From assembly GCA_020853885.1 (NCBI GenBank), contig JADYXZ010000014.1:62001-126000 (forward strand): DNA of 64,000 nucleotides, written 5' to 3'. Position 1 is the stretch's first letter, and every line of letters starts with the position of its first letter. The notes beneath the pieces are model-generated. The model saw only the letters and a list, made by a program, of their open reading frames with translations. It searched no databases and was not told where the DNA came from. Positions 1 through 9,383 of this stretch are shown here, piece after piece. Origin of the DNA: Bradyrhizobiaceae bacterium. GTDB taxonomy: Bacteria > Pseudomonadota > Alphaproteobacteria > Rhizobiales > Xanthobacteraceae. A program made the translations under genes and the position numbers.

Positions 1-754
1 AACCTGCCACCGTGACCCGCTCTTCCAGCCCGCGCGAGGCGATCAGTGCGGTGAGCTCCGCGGAGGGAGCCGTCAGCAAAACGAGCTGATGCGGCAGCGC
101 TGCCGCCTTGAAGGCATCGAGCAGCAGGTCATGACGCTTCTGCCGCTGAAACCGTCCTGCGTGAATGATATAAGGCCGCTCCGGCAGGTCGGGGTCGACC
201 GCTTTCGATAACGTACGAATCTCGTCGAAGTCGAACGGATTGTAGATCGTCGTGATGGCGGCGCGCGACAGGCCAAGCCCTTCCCGCAAGTCCGTGGCAA
301 CACCCTTGGAGACCGCGATCAGCCTCTGCTCGTCATAGATCCATCGATAGCGGCGCAAGCGCCGCGCGGCCTTGTCCAGATTTTCCATCGCCGCGATCTT
401 GACGGAGAGATTGTTGGCGATGCGAAAGTGCACATTCGGAAGATTTGCATGCCGGACGACCTCGTCGGCGAGCGGCAGTGTCGATAGCACGAGATCGAAC
501 GAGCCAAGCGCACGATGCAGCCGGCGCAGTTTCCACGACATCAATCGCTTGCCGAGCCAACCGCCGGGGCGGCGGTAGCCTGGTACGGTCAACGCATGAA
601 CCTTGACCGCCGGCGGAACCGAATATTCGGCCAATTGCTCAAGCAAAATAATATGGGATTCATGCCCGCGGCTGGTGAGACCCTTCGCGAGATTAATGGT
701 AGCCCGTTCCGCCCCGCCGCCGAGGAGATTGCTGAGCACGAATAGGATTCGCAT
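1..754 (-). CDS. Glycosyltransferase family 4, N-terminal part (runs off left edge)
   Basis: Reading from an ATG at 754, the frame stays open to the window edge, giving about 251 residues without a stop. It begins MRILFVLSNLLGGGAERATI, the usual N-terminal Rossmann start of GT4 (GT-B fold) sugar transferases with the GGAER motif. Around residues 190-215 the segment PYIIHAGRFQRQKRHDLLL is the start of the C-terminal donor-binding domain; the catalytic EX7E region lies outside the window. It probably adds a sugar from a nucleotide-sugar donor to a cell-surface polysaccharide or lipid-linked intermediate at the cytoplasmic face. The neighbouring exporter, second glycosyltransferase and epimerase support this. 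Acceptor and donor cannot be told from sequence. Confidence 0.85.
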   Translation of the reverse strand, partial: MRILFVLSNLLGGGAERATINLAKGLTSRGHESHIILLEQLAEYSVPPAVKVHALTVPGYRRPGGWLGKRLMSWKLRRLHRALGSFDLVLSTLPLADEVVRHANLPNVHFRIANNLSVKIAAMENLDKAARRLRRYRWIYDEQRLIAVSKGVATDLREGLGLSRAAITTIYNPFDFDEIRTLSKAVDPDLPERPYIIHAGRFQRQKRHDLLLDAFKAAALPHQLVLLTAPSAELTALIASRGLEERVTVAG

Positions 755-811
755 CAGCCCTTTTGGATGCACCGTCCATCGCAGTTCCGTCAAGACGCTG
801 CGATAGAGGTG

Positions 812-2644
812 TCATTGCGCGGCAACGGTGTCCCCGGCCTCGATCTCTCTTTCCGGCGGCTCGGCATCCGGCCGCTCCTCCGATTGCAGCCGGAACATCT
901 CCGCGTAGAACCCGCCCCTCTGCATCAGGTCCCGATGCGTGCCCCGCTCGACGATTCGTCCACTTTCGATGACACAGATCTGATCGGCCTGCATGATCGT
1001 GTGCAGCCGGTGCGCGATCGCGATGCATGTGCGGCCCTCGCGCAGCCGCTCGATCGCCATCTGCACCTCGCGCTCCGCCTTGCTGTCGAGCGAGGATGTC
1101 GCCTCGTCGAGCAGGATGATCGGGGCGTTCCGGATCAGCGCGCGGGCGACGGCAATGCGCTGGCGCTGTCCGGCCGAGAGCTTGGCGCCTCCCTCCCCTA
1201 CGCGCGTGTCGTAGCCCTCGGCGAACCCCTTGATGAAGTCGTGCGCGAACGCGGCCTTGGCTGCAGCCTCGATCTCGTCCCGGCCCGCACCAAGCTTGCC
1301 GAAGCCGATGTTCTCCGCAATCGTCCCGTTGAACAGGAAGATGTCCTGCCCGACATACGCGATCTGGCTGCGCAGGGTACGGCGCGGGATCTGTCGGATA
1401 TTGACGCCGTCAATCTCGATCGCCCCGGCCTGCGGCTCGTAGAAGCGCAGGATCAGGGAAACGACCGTCGACTTCCCGCCGCCCGAATGACCGACGAAGG
1501 CTGTCATCTGTCCCGCTTCGGCGACGAACGAGAGGCGACGCAGCACCGGCTCGCCGGGACGATAGGCAAACTCGACATTGTCGAAGCGCACGCGGCCCTT
1601 CCCGATCCGGAAATCGCTCGACTCCGGCTCCGCCGGCTCAAGCGGAGACGAATCGAGAATCTCGAACAGATGCCGCACGGCCACCAGGGTGCGCGTCATA
1701 CTGATTTGCAGGCGCGCGATTCGTTTCGCCGGCTCGTAAGCAAGCAGGAATGCGGTGATGAAGGAGACGAATTCGCCCGGCGTCGCGCCGAGCTCGATCA
1801 CGCGATAGGCGCCATAGAGCAGCACCAGGGCGATCGACAGGCCGCCGAGCGCTTCCATGATGGGGCTGGCGCGGTGCTCGATCCGCGCCAGCGCATTCTG
1901 CCTCTGCTGGATCTTGGCGATGCTGTCGTGCACCCTGTCCCGCATCACCTTTTCCAGCGTGAATGCCTTGACGACAGGAAACCCGCGGATGGTTTCCTGG
2001 ATCGTCTCGTGAATCCGCATTCCGGTTTTCACTTCCGCCCTGCCGATGTCGCGCGTGCGGCGCATGAGGCCGCGCAGGAAATAGATCGCCGGCGGAAATG
2101 CGACAAACCCGATCAAGGACATCAGGGGATCCTGAATCACCATGACGGAGGCAAGACCGATAATCGTCAGCAGGTCCCGGCTCAGGGTATTGACCACCAT
2201 CTGCAACACCTGGGCGGCGGCACGCGCACCGGTCGTCAGCTTGGCAAGCAACTCAGTTGAGTGGCGGTTGGAAAAATAGCTGAGCCCCTCGAGCAGAAGC
2301 TTGTCGAACACCTGGCGCTGCATTTCGGCCATGATGCGATAGCTGATCCGCGCCATGATCACGTTCGCGCCGTACGTCGCGAGGCCCTTGAGCGCGAATA
2401 CACAGATGATGACGACAGCGAGGCCCGCAATGGCGGCAAAATTCTTGCTGACGTACGCCTCGTTGACGACGGTTCCGACGATATAGGCGGAGAAGGCCGT
2501 GGTGGCGGCAGTCACGGCGCCGAGCACGAGCGCAACGGCATAGCGCTTCGCCTCGTTGCGCCCGTAGCCGACAACCAGCCGGCGGAGGATCCATCCATCG
2601 CGCTTGGGATCGGTGAACCAGGATTTCAGTGCGGACAGACGCAT
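812..2644 (-). CDS. MsbA-like ABC exporter, fused permease and ATPase
   Basis: A half-size ABC exporter of 610 aa, the normal length for MsbA/LipA-exporter types that work as homodimers. Residues 30-320 form the membrane domain with about six hydrophobic segments. The ATPase follows, with Walker A GHSGGGKST at 385-393, signature LSAGQ at 489-493 (an LSGGQ variant), Walker B IILLDEA at 509-515 and switch His545 in IAHRL. It would flip a lipid-linked glycan or other amphipath across the inner membrane. It lies between two glycosyltransferase genes on the same strand, so export of a polysaccharide precursor is more likely than drug efflux, but lipid A or drug export cannot be excluded. Confidence 0.9.
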   Translation of the reverse strand: MRLSALKSWFTDPKRDGWILRRLVVGYGRNEAKRYAVALVLGAVTAATTAFSAYIVGTVVNEAYVSKNFAAIAGLAVVIICVFALKGLATYGANVIMARISYRIMAEMQRQVFDKLLLEGLSYFSNRHSTELLAKLTTGARAAAQVLQMVVNTLSRDLLTIIGLASVMVIQDPLMSLIGFVAFPPAIYFLRGLMRRTRDIGRAEVKTGMRIHETIQETIRGFPVVKAFTLEKVMRDRVHDSIAKIQQRQNALARIEHRASPIMEALGGLSIALVLLYGAYRVIELGATPGEFVSFITAFLLAYEPAKRIARLQISMTRTLVAVRHLFEILDSSPLEPAEPESSDFRIGKGRVRFDNVEFAYRPGEPVLRRLSFVAEAGQMTAFVGHSGGGKSTVVSLILRFYEPQAGAIEIDGVNIRQIPRRTLRSQIAYVGQDIFLFNGTIAENIGFGKLGAGRDEIEAAAKAAFAHDFIKGFAEGYDTRVGEGGAKLSAGQRQRIAVARALIRNAPIILLDEATSSLDSKAEREVQMAIERLREGRTCIAIAHRLHTIMQADQICVIESGRIVERGTHRDLMQRGGFYAEMFRLQSEERPDAEPPEREIEAGDTVAAQ

Positions 2645-2808
2645 AGAACGAATAACCCCGCGCGCGGCCCCGTAGCCGGCCTCGAACGGGCGTAGTTAAC
2701 CGCTCCCAGACCCTTTGTACACCCGCAGATGGCAGGGCATATCAGCGCCCCGACCTGGAACGTCTGCGCATCTATCCCGTAGGCGCCGAACGCATATGCC
2801 AAAGTCAC

Positions 2809-3618
2809 TTATATTTCGGATGGGTGCAGAAGAGAACTGAAGTTGACCCCTTCGAAATCGAGCTTTTCGCGATAGAGAAAGGCCGCATTGGACCCCCTGC
2901 GAAAGTCATCGATATGCGTGAAATGCTTCCGATGCGCCTCGATAAAATACTTTTGGCACTTGTGCCCTTCGGAACCCGTTTTTTCCCAATAATAATAGTC
3001 CATCAGCACGAGAACGGTAATGCCGGGAATCCATGAAGGACCGAACGTTCGCAGCACATGATGGAATTTGGCCGGCGTCTTCGACGCATCGTCGACATAG
3101 ACCGAGATGGCTCCTCCGGACCAATCGATCGCTGCGATGTCCCTTTTGACGAATTTGATCCTGGCTCCGAACGGCCGCAATTTCTCCATCACCCAAGGCA
3201 GGGTGTCCTGATTCTTGGAGAGGACCAGGCCGGATTTGCGCAACGCCTTTTCGATTTCTCCTCCCGTCGCAATCCAGCGATCATAGGTATGGATCGTGAC
3301 GGACTGATCGGCGCCGCGTTCGCGCACGCCGATCGCGAGTTGCGCCGTCCCCGCGCCCAGCCACGAGCCCACTTCGACGATCGCCATATCGGAGGGCGCC
3401 TCCCGCGCGAGCTTGCGCAGAAACGGGCCGATCTCCTTGCCTCCCATCGACGGAAACTGTCCCGCCAGTTGCTCGAGACGGCGGAGTTCTTCCGCGGTCA
3501 GGTCGCCCGCCAGATGCCTGTCCGCTCCGGCCACCGGCAATTCGTGACTGATGGGAGTCCGAAACATTCTCTTGGCCTTGGCCGACAATTGCGTCCGGAT
3601 GCTGCGAAAATAATTCAT
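2809..3618 (-). CDS. Class I SAM-dependent methyltransferase-like protein
   Basis: A protein of 269 aa with a Rossmann-like core. VEVGSWLGAGT at about residues 81-91 matches motif I, the SAM-binding glycine loop; ISVYVDDASK near 170 and a strand at ITVLVLMDYYYWE fit later core strands. The arrangement resembles the CmcI / Methyltransf_24 group, many of which act on sugars or are encoded in polysaccharide clusters. The gene sits 60 bp downstream of a glycosyltransferase on the same strand. Its 3' part (about 2820-3060) is noticeably AT-richer than the flagellar and chemotaxis genes further on. Substrate unknown; the methyltransferase fold call is good, activity is inferred. Confidence 0.7.
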   Translation of the reverse strand: MNYFRSIRTQLSAKAKRMFRTPISHELPVAGADRHLAGDLTAEELRRLEQLAGQFPSMGGKEIGPFLRKLAREAPSDMAIVEVGSWLGAGTAQLAIGVRERGADQSVTIHTYDRWIATGGEIEKALRKSGLVLSKNQDTLPWVMEKLRPFGARIKFVKRDIAAIDWSGGAISVYVDDASKTPAKFHHVLRTFGPSWIPGITVLVLMDYYYWEKTGSEGHKCQKYFIEAHRKHFTHIDDFRRGSNAAFLYREKLDFEGVNFSSLLHPSEI

Positions 3619-3677
3619 GGATCAAACGTTCCGTCGCTCCGCCTCGGCCATCACGTAGCCGCAGCACGATTGAGCCG

Positions 3678-5111
3678 TCAACGGAGCACTCCGCCAGCCA
3701 CGAATGCGGGAGAGTCCGATTGAATATGTTCGGTTTGCTCGCCTGCGCCTTCCAGCACCGCAAGCCACTGCGGTTCGACAACCGTCCAGTCGTGCGCCTT
3801 CACATAAGCGCTGGCCCGGCGCGCCAGGCGGTCCGTCAGATCCTGATCTGCTGCAAGCTGTCGCATGGCTGCGGCGAGCGCAGTCGCGTCTTCCGCGGGC
3901 ACGACCAGGCCGGTTTCATTGTGCCGGACGGATTCAAGCGGCCCGGGCGAAGCGTTCGTCACGATCGGCGCGAGTTCGCAAGCCATCGCCTCGAGCAATG
4001 CATTCGGCATGCCTTCGAACCGCGACGGCAATACGAATACCCGGCTCGACTGAAAAACGCCGAGGGGGTCCGGCACATGACCATGAAACCTGACCCGGCC
4101 GGCGATCCCCAGCGTTTCCGCCTGCCGAATCAACGCTCCACGCAACGGACCGTCGCCGACGATCTCCAGATCCCAGCCGCCCGCCTCGTCGGCGATCTGC
4201 GCGAACGCACTTAGGAGAAGGTCGATCCCTTTTTGATGGACGAGCCGCGCAACCGTAACGAACCGATCTCTCCTTAACCTGCCGGCTTTCGCGATGGCCG
4301 GCGCTACGATCGGATTTGGCAGCAACTCAAGCTTCTCTTCCGGAACGAAAGCCGAGAGCTTCTTCAGAATTCCCGCCGAATTTGACGTCACCGCGCCGGC
4401 TTCGCGGTAGGCGAGCCGCCTGAGCGCCGCAAGAGCAGGGTCGATCTGCTGGAGATCCGGATCGTTTCGCTCCGAGACCACGACGCGGACATCCATCCCG
4501 CGCGTCGCTTCAAGCACATAAAGGTTTGTCTTGGTCAGCAGGCTTATGACGACCGGCGCCTGCAGCTCGGAAAACACTTCCCGGAACAGACCAACGCGAT
4601 CCCCCAATACTAACCACGACAATAATTTTCTCTGGAAAGGGACAATTGCGCGAAATACCGGTTGCTCTTTCCGCCGGTCGATTGCCGTCCCAAGCAAAAC
4701 GACGCCCCTACGGACATGATGTGACGCCCACCACGGCCGGCTGTCCGGAAAATAACGCTCTTCCTTACTGGCCCGAGGAACGGAGACCGGCTCTCCTTTT
4801 TTAAGTTTGCGCCGGTTCCACAACGGACGCATCCATCGCTCCAATTCACGCAAGCGATGCTGAACTTCGAACCGCGCCTGCCGCATCAATCCCGAGCGGC
4901 GCATAATACTGCGCATGAAACTCGGCATATCGATCCGCACAATGGCGGAATCGAGATTGTGCGCTTTCTCCTGCTGTCCGTCCCACGTGACGACGCAGAT
5001 TCTCTTGCCCTGCCGCGCCCAAGCATTGGCAACGATGCTTGTCACTCGCTGCGCGCCGCCGCGCCCCATGTGCGGCAGGACGAAGATCACGTCGAAAGAC
5101 TTTGACGACAT
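3678..5111 (-). CDS. Glycosyltransferase family 4
   Basis: 477 aa. The N-terminus FVLPHMGRGGAQRVTSIVAN is the acceptor-side Rossmann fold with the GGAQR motif. The C-terminal donor domain starts near residue 285 (VTVARLVHQKGIDLLLSAF), contains IVGDGPLR, and has the catalytic EX7E element in SRFEGMPNALLEAMACE. An insertion of about 90 charged residues (roughly 60-150) makes it longer than the usual 360-400 aa. It should transfer a sugar from a nucleotide-sugar to a surface glycan. It belongs to the minus-strand polysaccharide block. AT-rich spots around 4600-4830 differ from the rest of the window and suggest past transfer of this block. Confidence 0.88.
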   Translation of the reverse strand: MSSKSFDVIFVLPHMGRGGAQRVTSIVANAWARQGKRICVVTWDGQQEKAHNLDSAIVRIDMPSFMRSIMRRSGLMRQARFEVQHRLRELERWMRPLWNRRKLKKGEPVSVPRASKEERYFPDSRPWWASHHVRRGVVLLGTAIDRRKEQPVFRAIVPFQRKLLSWLVLGDRVGLFREVFSELQAPVVISLLTKTNLYVLEATRGMDVRVVVSERNDPDLQQIDPALAALRRLAYREAGAVTSNSAGILKKLSAFVPEEKLELLPNPIVAPAIAKAGRLRRDRFVTVARLVHQKGIDLLLSAFAQIADEAGGWDLEIVGDGPLRGALIRQAETLGIAGRVRFHGHVPDPLGVFQSSRVFVLPSRFEGMPNALLEAMACELAPIVTNASPGPLESVRHNETGLVVPAEDATALAAAMRQLAADQDLTDRLARRASAYVKAHDWTVVEPQWLAVLEGAGEQTEHIQSDSPAFVAGGVLR

Positions 5112-5276
5112 AACAAGTTGCCGAAAGGGATGTGTGATTAAAAGAATATATCACATCTGCGCAAGTGCGGCGGACGCGCGCTCACCCAGCTGGCGAGATT
5201 TCCACTTCCGCCCAGCAAGCGCCCCGATTGTTGCCAGCCGGATAGTAGCCAGGCACCGCGCTTTCGAACGTGAGAG

Positions 5277-6101
5277 TTATCGGCCCGAGCCAATTGCATC
5301 TCTGATCGGCGCCCCCGCGCGACGAAACCGGTCTGCAAATCCTGCAAGCACAGCATCGAAGCCGCTCGCATCACAAAAATCTTTATCAGTCGGAATTTCG
5401 ATGATCTCCGCCCCGCGCTGGCTCAACACATCGAGACCGATCTTCAAATTGGCCTCTCCGCGCGCCAGCATCTGCTCCGCAGCAAGCCGATCCAGCCCTT
5501 CGATTCGTTCGGGAAATTTTTTCCCTGTTCGTCGCGACATCCGCTCCATCGCTACGGTGGGGGAGCAGCGCGTCCAGAATACGATTTGCGGCACCGGGGT
5601 GCATCGCGCGACCGCACGGATATCGGCTTCGGCGTGCGTTTCGACGCGGTCGTAACCGAACAGGGTGAACAGCCGATGCGAAAAGCCTTCCTCATGCAAT
5701 AGGATCTTGCCGTCAACGGGACTGTTCCTGTCGATGCAATAGGCATATCGGGCGCAGCAATAGAAAAAGGTCAGTAGAACGGACTGGATTAGGGTTTCGT
5801 CCTCCTCCCGGTTGAACAGACAGGACGAATATTGATGTACGTACTGATGGTGCGTCCGAAAGAAGGAAGAAAACGCGTTCAGAAAGACATCGGCGCTCTT
5901 GTGACCCAGATCGAGCTTGGCCCTCATCCAACTGGCCTCGAACTTGGGAATCTTATTGATATCGCGCGCCGCCCGCTTCCTGATGAAGTGCTCCACATCG
6001 ATAAAATCGATCCGCTTGCCCGCAAGCCACTCTCGCAGAGATCCGCAAACATGCGTTTTCCCGGAGCCGGGAACGCCTGCGAACTCGATCAGCATACTCA
6101 T
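5277..6101 (-). CDS. P-loop kinase-like protein of polysaccharide cluster
   Basis: 274 aa. The N-terminus MSMLIEFAGVPGSGKTHVC carries a Walker A motif (GVPGSGKT, residues 10-17) directly after the first strand, and HEEGFSHR near residue 150 is placed where small-molecule kinases have their acidic catalytic patch. Arg-rich MSRRTGKKFPERIE near 205 resembles a lid. This fits a deoxynucleoside-kinase-like or sugar/lipid kinase, but no specific family is recognised. Its ATG overlaps the stop of the upstream methyltransferase by 4 bp (ATGA, 6098-6101), so the two are translationally coupled and probably act on the same surface molecule. The block is AT-rich for this genome. Fold call fair, substrate unknown. 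Confidence 0.6.
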   Translation of the reverse strand: MSMLIEFAGVPGSGKTHVCGSLREWLAGKRIDFIDVEHFIRKRAARDINKIPKFEASWMRAKLDLGHKSADVFLNAFSSFFRTHHQYVHQYSSCLFNREEDETLIQSVLLTFFYCCARYAYCIDRNSPVDGKILLHEEGFSHRLFTLFGYDRVETHAEADIRAVARCTPVPQIVFWTRCSPTVAMERMSRRTGKKFPERIEGLDRLAAEQMLARGEANLKIGLDVLSQRGAEIIEIPTDKDFCDASGFDAVLAGFADRFRRAGAPIRDAIGSGR

Positions 6102-6832
6102 CCCTTCATCTCGACACAGAACAACGTCCTGAAAACGATACTGCGGACGCCCTTTGCGTCTTTTGGGGAAAAAGCCTGATGAACGCCGAGTCTCGAAACC
6201 GAGCGGGCACGCGGTAGGCGACCGAGGTAATTCTCCAGATAGGCGGCCGCATCGTCATTTTCGCCGTAAGGGAGCGAATAGCGTTCGCCCATCTCTCCTT
6301 CCCCGGAATCGAAGAACATGACGCGCTTCGTCTTTCTCGCAACCTCCGCCAGGATCTCCGTTGCGTTATCCAGCCCGAAATTCCTGACCCAGTGGTGCCA
6401 GACCGAAAGGCAAAGCGTGATATCGGAGCCGGGAAGCCAGCTTACATTGCTTCGGTCGATCTTCAAGGCGATCGGATTGAAGTTGTATTTCAGGCGATGC
6501 GCGGCGAGAAAGGAAAAAAAGACGCGCTCCCGGATGCTTTCCGCGCCATAGACGAAGAAGCCCTTCTCCGCCAGCTTCAACGAAAAGAAACCGAAATGGC
6601 TTCCGATATCGAGCACGACGCCGTCGCGGATGCTCCTTTTCTCCAGCTCCGTCTCGATCGTCGAAAGGCGCGAGAGCGTCCCTTCGGACCGCTGCGCCGT
6701 CGCGCGCCCGAACCAGGGCATCGGATGATAGTCGAGCTCCTTCGCTTCGGCAGGATCGGAGCCGATTTTCAGCATCAGCGATTTGACGAGGAAGTATTCC
6801 CCGACCTGTCTCATCAGACGGTCGATGATCAT
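6098..6832 (-). CDS. Class I methyltransferase, FkbM-like
   Basis: 244 aa. VVLDIGSHFGFFSLKLAEKG at about residues 72-91 is a clear SAM-binding motif I, followed by an acidic end of the second strand (YGAES) and ITLCLSVWHHW at the position of motif IV. Methyltransferases of this type commonly decorate sugars in capsular or O-antigen clusters. It starts just below the epimerase gene on the same strand with about 200 bp between them, and its stop overlaps the start of the P-loop protein gene. The sugar or other acceptor is not predictable. Length and motif order suit a soluble cytoplasmic enzyme. Confidence 0.7.
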   Translation of the reverse strand: MIIDRLMRQVGEYFLVKSLMLKIGSDPAEAKELDYHPMPWFGRATAQRSEGTLSRLSTIETELEKRSIRDGVVLDIGSHFGFFSLKLAEKGFFVYGAESIRERVFFSFLAAHRLKYNFNPIALKIDRSNVSWLPGSDITLCLSVWHHWVRNFGLDNATEILAEVARKTKRVMFFDSGEGEMGERYSLPYGENDDAAAYLENYLGRLPRARSVSRLGVHQAFSPKDAKGVRSIVFRTLFCVEMKG

Positions 6833-7033
6833 TGATGCTGGCCCCCTTCCACTGGCACGCGCGCCTTCATGCCCCGGCGGAATTCTAGCCAGCTTGGTAA
6901 GCTTAGCCGCGCCAGCATACTATGAATAATATTGAGGATACCGCGCATGGCAAAGGAGCCTACGTCTTCTGCGCTTGCGGTAGGATGCAGCCACCGGGTC
7001 GCGCCGGACGGAGGGCGCGATCTTGGTGCGGGT

Positions 7034-8041
7034 TCATAGCTTGTAGTAGCTACGATACCATTCGACGAACCGGCCGACGCCTTCGGCCACGTCCGTCGCC
7101 GGCCGGTAGCCGGTAAGCCGCTCCAGAAGGTCCGCGCTCGCAAACGTGTCGCGGACATCGCCCGCCTGCAGCGGCAGGAGCCGGCGCTCCGCCTTCTTCC
7201 CGAGCTTCCGCTCGATCGCCTCGACGAACTCCAAGAGATGCACTGGCGCGCCGCCGCCGATGTTGACGACGCGATAGGGCGCCGCCGGGCTGAGCGAGTC
7301 CTGCGCATCCGTTTCCTCTGCGCGCTCGCGCGCCGGCACGCAGGCGACGAGCCGCACCATTGCCTCGATCAGATCCTCGACATAGGTAAAGTCGCGCGAC
7401 ATGCGCCCTTCGCCGTAGATCTCGATCGGCCGGTCGTGCAGGATCGCGTCCACGAACTTGAACAGCGCCATGTCCGGCCGGCCCCACGGGCCGTACACCG
7501 TGAAGAAGCGCAGCGCCGTGGTCGGCACGTTCCAGAGATGCGCGTACGAATGCGCCATCAACTCGCCCGCCCGCTTGCTTGCGGCATAGAGCGTCAGCGG
7601 ATGATCCGCCTGCTCCGTCTCGCGGAACGGCATCTTCTCGTTCGCGCCATAGACCGAGCTCGTCGAAGCGAACAGGAAATGCCGGACGGAATGGCGCCGC
7701 AGAAGCTCCAGCAGATTGAACGTGCCGGTAATGTTGGCGTCGATATAGGCGCGCGGATTTTCCAGGCTGTAGCGCACCCCCGCTTGCGCCGCGAGATGCA
7801 CGACCACCTCGGGCTGCGCCGCCTCGAAGATCGCCGCAAGCCGCCGCTCATCCTCCAGCATCGCCACATGTGCGGTGAAGCGGTTCGACTGCGCGAGCAG
7901 CGCATGCCGCGCTTCCTTGAGCTTCACATCGTAATAAGGTGTGAGCCCGTCGACGCCGAAGACGATGTGCCCGTCCGCAAGCAGCCGATTCGCCAGATGG
8001 AAGCCGATGAAGCCGGCGGTGCCGGTGATCAGAATGCGCAA
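7034..8041 (-). CDS. NAD-dependent epimerase, UDP-glucuronate 4-epimerase type
   Basis: 335 aa extended short-chain dehydrogenase/reductase. [11 protein letters not shown] at residues 7-17 is the NAD-binding GxxGxxG loop, [11 protein letters not shown] the substrate loop with the catalytic Ser/Thr region, and YAASK (about residues 152-156) the catalytic YxxxK. The stretch [17 protein letters not shown] near residue 30 is typical of UDP-glucuronate 4-epimerases (LpsL / CapI group), which supply UDP-galacturonate for lipopolysaccharide and capsule. This suits the flanking glycosyltransferases. UDP-glucose 4-epimerase is a less likely alternative. Family assignment is strong, precise substrate inferred. 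Confidence 0.85.
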   Translation of the reverse strand: MRILITGTAGFIGFHLANRLLADGHIVFGVDGLTPYYDVKLKEARHALLAQSNRFTAHVAMLEDERRLAAIFEAAQPEVVVHLAAQAGVRYSLENPRAYIDANITGTFNLLELLRRHSVRHFLFASTSSVYGANEKMPFRETEQADHPLTLYAASKRAGELMAHSYAHLWNVPTTALRFFTVYGPWGRPDMALFKFVDAILHDRPIEIYGEGRMSRDFTYVEDLIEAMVRLVACVPARERAEETDAQDSLSPAAPYRVVNIGGGAPVHLLEFVEAIERKLGKKAERRLLPLQAGDVRDTFASADLLERLTGYRPATDVAEGVGRFVEWYRSYYKL

Positions 8042-8141
8042 GTAGCGGACTCGTCAGGCTGCAGCGAGGGACGGATGGCCCTGATCTAGCACCCGTCCCC
8101 AGGCCTTTCCAGCAGCGTATGGAATGGCTGCCGGCAGCCGG

Positions 8142-8819
8142 TCAGAAGCGAACGTTCAAGCCGGTCCGCACGATATGCGACTTGAAGCTCACGTCCGGCG
8201 TCGGCGCGCCGCACGCGGCGCAGTCGAAGCTGCCGAGATCGACATAGAGGTACTCGGTCTTCCAGCTCATCCGGTCCGTGAACGCATACTCGGCGCCGAC
8301 GCCCGCGGTCCAGCCGACGCGCGTATCGCTTGCCGACCCGATCCCCGGTACGTTCGCTTCCACCTTGCCGAACGCCACGCCGCCCGTGAGGTACGGCAGG
8401 AAGCGGTCCATCGCATAGCCAAGCCGTCCGCGCACGGTGCCGAGCCACGGCACGTCGGTCTCGCATGTCGCAAGACCGCAGGCCGCGCTGCCGTTCATGT
8501 CGGTCCAGTTGATGTCCGCCTCAAGACCGAACACCGTCTGCCCGACCTGATAGTTCACGCCAGCCAGCCCGCCGAGCAGCCAGCCGTTCGCATTGAACGT
8601 GCCCGTGCCGTCGACCGGTGCATCGAACTGCGACCGGCCCCAGCCGTAGCCGCCATGCAAGCCGACATAGAAGCCGCTCCAGTTGAACAGCGGAGGCGGC
8701 GGCGCTTTCACCGTCTCCTGCGGCAGCGGCCGCCGCACGGGCATGTCGGCCGCCAGCGCCGCCTGGCCGGCGAACGCCAGCGTCGTGGTCACGATTGCAA
8801 CTTCGAACAGGCGGTTCAT
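8142..8819 (-). CDS. Outer-membrane beta-barrel protein, Omp25/Omp31-like
   Basis: 225 aa from the ATG at 8819, preferred over an upstream in-frame ATG because GGAGG lies 6 nt upstream. A signal peptide (residues 1-24, ending QAALAA) is followed by a proline-rich linker and then FNWSGFYVGLHGGYGWG, the hallmark opening of the Rhizobiales small outer-membrane barrel family. Alternating hydrophobic strands end with terminal Phe (GLNVRF), as barrel proteins do. It would be an eight-stranded surface barrel with a structural or adhesion role. It contains two Cys pairs (CGLATC and CAAC), uncommon but not unique in this family. Confidence 0.88.
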   Translation of the reverse strand: MNRLFEVAIVTTTLAFAGQAALAADMPVRRPLPQETVKAPPPPLFNWSGFYVGLHGGYGWGRSQFDAPVDGTGTFNANGWLLGGLAGVNYQVGQTVFGLEADINWTDMNGSAACGLATCETDVPWLGTVRGRLGYAMDRFLPYLTGGVAFGKVEANVPGIGSASDTRVGWTAGVGAEYAFTDRMSWKTEYLYVDLGSFDCAACGAPTPDVSFKSHIVRTGLNVRF

Positions 8820-8915
8820 CGCAAGCCTCCGCATTGACCAATCTATTTCTTTCCGCACGCAGCTATGAGCCGAATGTGCTCACAACGAGTCCGCGATGCG
8901 GCAGCCCTTCGGCGC

Positions 8916-9269
8916 TCATTCACGAATGATGTCGATAATTTCACTGGTCTGCGGATCAACGAGGACGACCTCGTTCTCGACGTGCAGGTAGCGGTAACGC
9001 CGCAGCGTCGGCACTTCCACATAGACCTCTTCCGGGAAGGAGTAGAGTTCCACCGACGGCGGAACCGGCTCGCCCACGCGCAACTCGACAGCCGGCGGCA
9101 GCGTGACGACCCGCTCGCGCAACACATGCTCGCGGACGATCATCCGCTGCGCCGGCGACAGCTCGACGACCGCCGGACGTTCGATGATGGTTGTCGTCTG
9201 CGCGGATGCGATCGGAGCGGCGGCAAACAGCGCAACGATGATGGCTGACGCGCGGAACAGCGGTTGCAT
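8916..9269 (-). CDS. DUF1236 exported protein, stress regulon member
   Basis: 117 aa from the ATG at 9269, chosen because a GGAGGG Shine-Dalgarno lies just upstream and the first residues then form a signal peptide ending APIASAQ. The C-terminal half (VELYSFPEEVYVEVPTLRRY, then VVLVDPQTSEIIDIIRE) matches DUF1236, a short alphaproteobacterial periplasmic domain of unknown function. A perfect GGAAC-N16-CGTT promoter lies upstream at 9299-9323, so it is probably transcribed by the EcfG sigma factor encoded next to it. The protein likely acts in the periplasm or envelope during general stress; no biochemical role is known to me. Confidence 0.8.
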   Translation of the reverse strand: MQPLFRASAIIVALFAAAPIASAQTTTIIERPAVVELSPAQRMIVREHVLRERVVTLPPAVELRVGEPVPPSVELYSFPEEVYVEVPTLRRYRYLHVENEVVLVDPQTSEIIDIIRE

Positions 9270-9298
9270 GATGAACCCTCCTGGCTTGACAGCCAGCG

Positions 9299-9323
9299 AA
9301 CGCGCCGCACGCGGGATCGTTCC
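9299..9323 (-). promoter_or_regulatory. EcfG-type promoter of the DUF1236 gene
   Basis: On the minus strand GGAAC (9323-9319) is followed after 16 bases by CGTT (9302-9299), the textbook -35/-10 pair of alphaproteobacterial EcfG sigma factors. The -10 is 30 bp from the start codon at 9269. Confidence 0.85.
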
Positions 9324-9342
9324 GCGGAACAGGAAACGGAAA

Positions 9343-9362
9343 CGGCCGCGCAAGCGCGGCCG
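9343..9362 (-). terminator. Terminator-like hairpin after nepR-ecfG
   Basis: CGGCCGCG and CGCGGCCG arms of 8 bp with a 4-nt loop. In the minus-strand transcript the hairpin is followed by TTTCCGTTTCC, a broken U-tract. It sits between the ecfG stop and the DUF1236 promoter, so it would end the nepR-ecfG transcript. Confidence 0.6.
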
Positions 9363-9383
9363 CTGCGTCGGAAGAATCCGGCG

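Noticed and set aside
767-2260. Long plus-strand open frame (about 497 codons) opposite the ABC exporter gene
   Set aside because: It is the antisense image of a strongly supported exporter with all ATPase motifs; its product is Arg/His/Asp-rich without any domain.
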